Below the pieces are notes generated by a model. It was not told the DNA's origin. It searched no databases and saw nothing but the letters and a program-made list of their open reading frames with translations. This document shows, one piece after another, positions 62,067 to 64,000 of a DNA stretch of 64,000 nt. The stretch's first letter is position 1. Each line of letters starts with the position of its first letter. The DNA comes from Bacteroidota bacterium (GTDB taxonomy: Bacteria; Bacteroidota; Bacteroidia; Bacteroidales; Porphyromonadaceae). The position numbers and the translations under genes were made by a program. The stretch is from positions 1-64,000 of the forward strand of contig JAEWWU010000013.1 in the NCBI GenBank assembly GCA_023396255.1, given 5' to 3'.

Positions 62067-64000
62067 ATGAAAAATAAACTTTTACTCCTGTGCTTTTTTT
62101 GCCCCTTTCTTTTGGGCTATGCAATGGCACAAACTCCCAGCGAAAAGCAATATAAACCCTATGCTCCGGTAGCTCTTCCCAACGGTGCACCCAAGTGGAT
62201 GGAGCAAATGGAGAATGTAGAGCAAGTCAATTACCACGCAATGGTAGATTCTTTTCAGATGTACCTGAAAAAGAATCCGGATGCTCGTCGCAAAACACCG
62301 CACACCAAGGCCGTTGTAAACCACTTCAGGCGCTGGCAACGCAGTTACCTCCCATTTGTACAGCCTGATGGGCGCATCCGCCTACCGGAGCACGCTTCGT
62401 TCAGAAACTTTGTACAGGATGTAAACAAGCAAACGGAGCTTAGACATCGAAAGGCAAGAAACACGACCACAGCAACCAAGGGGTGGGAAGTGCTGTCTCC
62501 CATTATGACCTACGATTGGAAAACCAAACAGGCATCTCCAGCACAAGCCAACGTACAGCGTTTTGGAGTGGCGCATAGCCAACCCGATATTTTGTACTGT
62601 GGAACCGAAACCGGGATGGTATTCAAATCCTCCGACAAAGGGGCGACGTGGAAAGCCTGCTCAGGCGGAGATTATTACCTCGGAGGGGAAATTACATCGG
62701 TAGAGGTATCCCCCACCAATCCCCAAAAGGTCCTCGTTGGAGCGGGAAGTTTCTTGTGGCTGACTAATGATGGGGGAGACAGTTGGATCGATGTAACCCC
62801 GACACAGATCAAAAACTACTCGGCAAGGGTGAGGGACGCTGTATTTCATCCCAACGATGATCAACAAATGCTTGTTGGCAACGATCTCGGTGTTTTTAAG
62901 ACCGATAATAACGGGAAATCGTGGACGCAGATCAACAAGGGACAATGCTTTGATATAAAATACAAGATAGGCACTCCCGATGTAATTTACGTATTGGCAA
63001 AGCAAAACGATGCAGCCGTATTCCAAGTGAGCCAAGATGGAGGAAAAACATTCCAAGTGCGTATGCCACAACAAAGTTTTATATTGGCAAGCGGTCGGAT
63101 AGGACTTTCGGCCGCTCCCAACGGAAAAGATTACATCTATATTTTGGCCTGTAAAGCCGATAATAGCAGTTCTCATACACCTCCTTTTTATTCGGGGTCA
63201 CCTGTTTTGTACAAAAGTACTGACGGGGGAAAAAACTGGACTGTGTACGAAGACTTGGGTACACGTATGGAACCGGTGGACAAGACCGGTGGACAAGGTT
63301 ACTACGATATGGTTATAGCAGCCTCCCCCAGCAATCCGGAACAAATTCTATTCGGTCTGCTACAGTTTTACCGCTCTGAAGACGGAGGGGCCACAATCGT
63401 GAACAAAGGCGGATATTATGGTCCGTTCGATCTGCACTGCGATATGCAGGATATACATATCGTTGGCAATGACACGTGGCTCTCTACCGATGGAGGCATC
63501 ATCTACTCTAAGGATTTTTTCGGTAATCACGCAGAGGCTCGCATCAACGGCATCTATGCTTCCGAGCTTTGGGGATTTGATCAAGGATGGAACGAAGATG
63601 TTATGGTAGGTGGGCGCAACCACAATGGAAATATGTCTCAATTGGATCGCTACAACGGAGCCACCATAAGTATGAAAGGGAGCGAACGATCTACCGGATA
63701 TGTATTTCTGAGCAATCCGCGCAAAATAGCCTATTCAGACTCGGAAAACGTAGTAATGCCCGACCAATGGACAGAAGACTTTGTCCCATTCCTAAACTTC
63801 TGGACCTACCCGGCAGAATCAACTCAATTTGGATTAGGCTTCGAATTCGATCCTCGTTATGCCAAAAGTTTCCTCCTCATACAAGGCAGTTGGGATCAAG
63901 AGTACCGCACACTATGGAAAACAGTGGACGATGGAGAGAGTTTTGTGGCTCTGTATACTTTCGATCAGCCTATCTCATCGCATATTATTTCCCGATCCAA
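62067..64000 (+). CDS. Tandem paralogue of the beta-propeller cargo, partial at right edge
   Basis: An uninterrupted frame starting at ATG 62067 (MKNKLLLLCFFCPFLLGYAM, signal peptide ending AMAQT) and still open at the window end, about 644 residues. It tracks the preceding protein closely: N-terminal YAPVALPNGAPKWMEQM, LYCGTETGMVFKSSDKGATW, SGGDYYLGGEITSVEVSP, STDGGKNW, GWNEDVMVGGRNHNGN. Asp boxes continue to the edge, so the PKD and T9SS domains are presumably beyond it. It starts 43 bases after the first gene's stop and is surely in the same operon. Confidence 0.88.
   Translation, partial: MKNKLLLLCFFCPFLLGYAMAQTPSEKQYKPYAPVALPNGAPKWMEQMENVEQVNYHAMVDSFQMYLKKNPDARRKTPHTKAVVNHFRRWQRSYLPFVQPDGRIRLPEHASFRNFVQDVNKQTELRHRKARNTTTATKGWEVLSPIMTYDWKTKQASPAQANVQRFGVAHSQPDILYCGTETGMVFKSSDKGATWKACSGGDYYLGGEITSVEVSPTNPQKVLVGAGSFLWLTNDGGDSWIDVTPTQIKNYSARVRDAVFHPNDDQQMLVGNDLGVFKTDNNGKSWTQINKGQCFDIKYKIGTPDVIYVLAKQNDAAVFQVSQDGGKTFQVRMPQQSFILASGRIGLSAAPNGKDYIYILACKADNSSSHTPPFYSGSPVLYKSTDGGKNWTVYEDLGTRMEPVDKTGGQGYYDMVIAASPSNPEQILFGLLQFYRSEDGGATIVNKGGYYGPFDLHCDMQDIHIVGNDTWLSTDGGIIYSKDFFGNHAEARINGIYASELWGFDQGWNEDVMVGGRNHNGNMSQLDRYNGATISMKGSERSTGYVFLSNPRKIAYSDSENVVMPDQWTEDFVPFLNFWTYPAESTQFGLGFEFDPRYAKSFLLIQGSWDQEYRTLWKTVDDGESFVALYTFDQPISSHIISRS

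Noticed and set aside
1..64000. tRNA or rRNA genes
   Set aside because: I looked for the T-arm pattern (GGTTCRA) and anticodon-arm geometry in the intergenic stretches and found none.

Overview
The window looks like a chromosomal segment of a Bacteroidota bacterium, most likely Porphyromonas or a close relative (inference). The evidence is gene content plus promoter grammar: several secreted proteins end in type IX secretion (T9SS) C-terminal sorting domains, there is a TamL/TamB pair, a six-gene Rnf complex, TonB-type outer-membrane proteins, and many starts are preceded by the Bacteroidota -7 box TAnnTTTG, often with TTTG/TTG about 18-21 bases further upstream. I see no phage, complete insertion sequence, CRISPR array, tRNA or rRNA.

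Layout. 0-8 kb: a DegT/DnrJ-fold aminotransferase homologue that lacks the Schiff-base lysine, then a leftward operon of S9 peptidase, aroA, a lipoprotein and comM/yifB. 8.2-10.4 kb: a probable structured small RNA and a pabB-pabC operon. 10.5-13.4 kb: a large leucine-rich-repeat T9SS cargo. 14-23 kb: an unknown protein, a CDF metal exporter, and tamL-tamB. 23.1-24.5 kb: an AT-rich island with its own promoter and tiny genes. 24.5-29.3 kb: a secreted Lys-C-like serine protease and a TonB receptor. 29.5-32.4 kb: small membrane proteins and a threonine aldolase. 32.8-38.9 kb: a MacAB-TolC-like efflux operon (one ATPase, two permeases, adaptor, outer-membrane factor). 39-41 kb: a THUMP-like methyltransferase and pabA. 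41.2-44.6 kb: an outer-membrane barrel flanked by direct repeats, and an MliC-like lipoprotein. 45-49 kb: a 1334-residue T9SS cargo. 49.8-55.6 kb: rseC-rnfBCDGEA. 55.9-64 kb: a second LRR cargo and two tandem beta-propeller cargos, the last open at the right edge.

How it fits together. Much of the window serves the cell envelope: cargo secreted to the surface by T9SS, outer-membrane biogenesis and transport (TamL/TamB, TonB proteins, efflux), and an ion-motive redox pump (Rnf). Folate and chorismate genes (aroA, pabB, pabC, pabA) are spread over three places.

The most unusual signal is a family of about 100-base (some near 190-base) intergenic inverted-repeat elements, six clear copies and one decayed. 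Nearly all lie just upstream of secreted or outer-membrane protein genes, and all have the same orientation relative to those genes. Two copies in direct orientation flank one outer-membrane protein gene. Other signals worth follow-up are the lysine-less aminotransferase, the small RNA near 8.4 kb, and a 36-base exact copy of part of the propeller gene stranded in an intergenic region 29 kb away.
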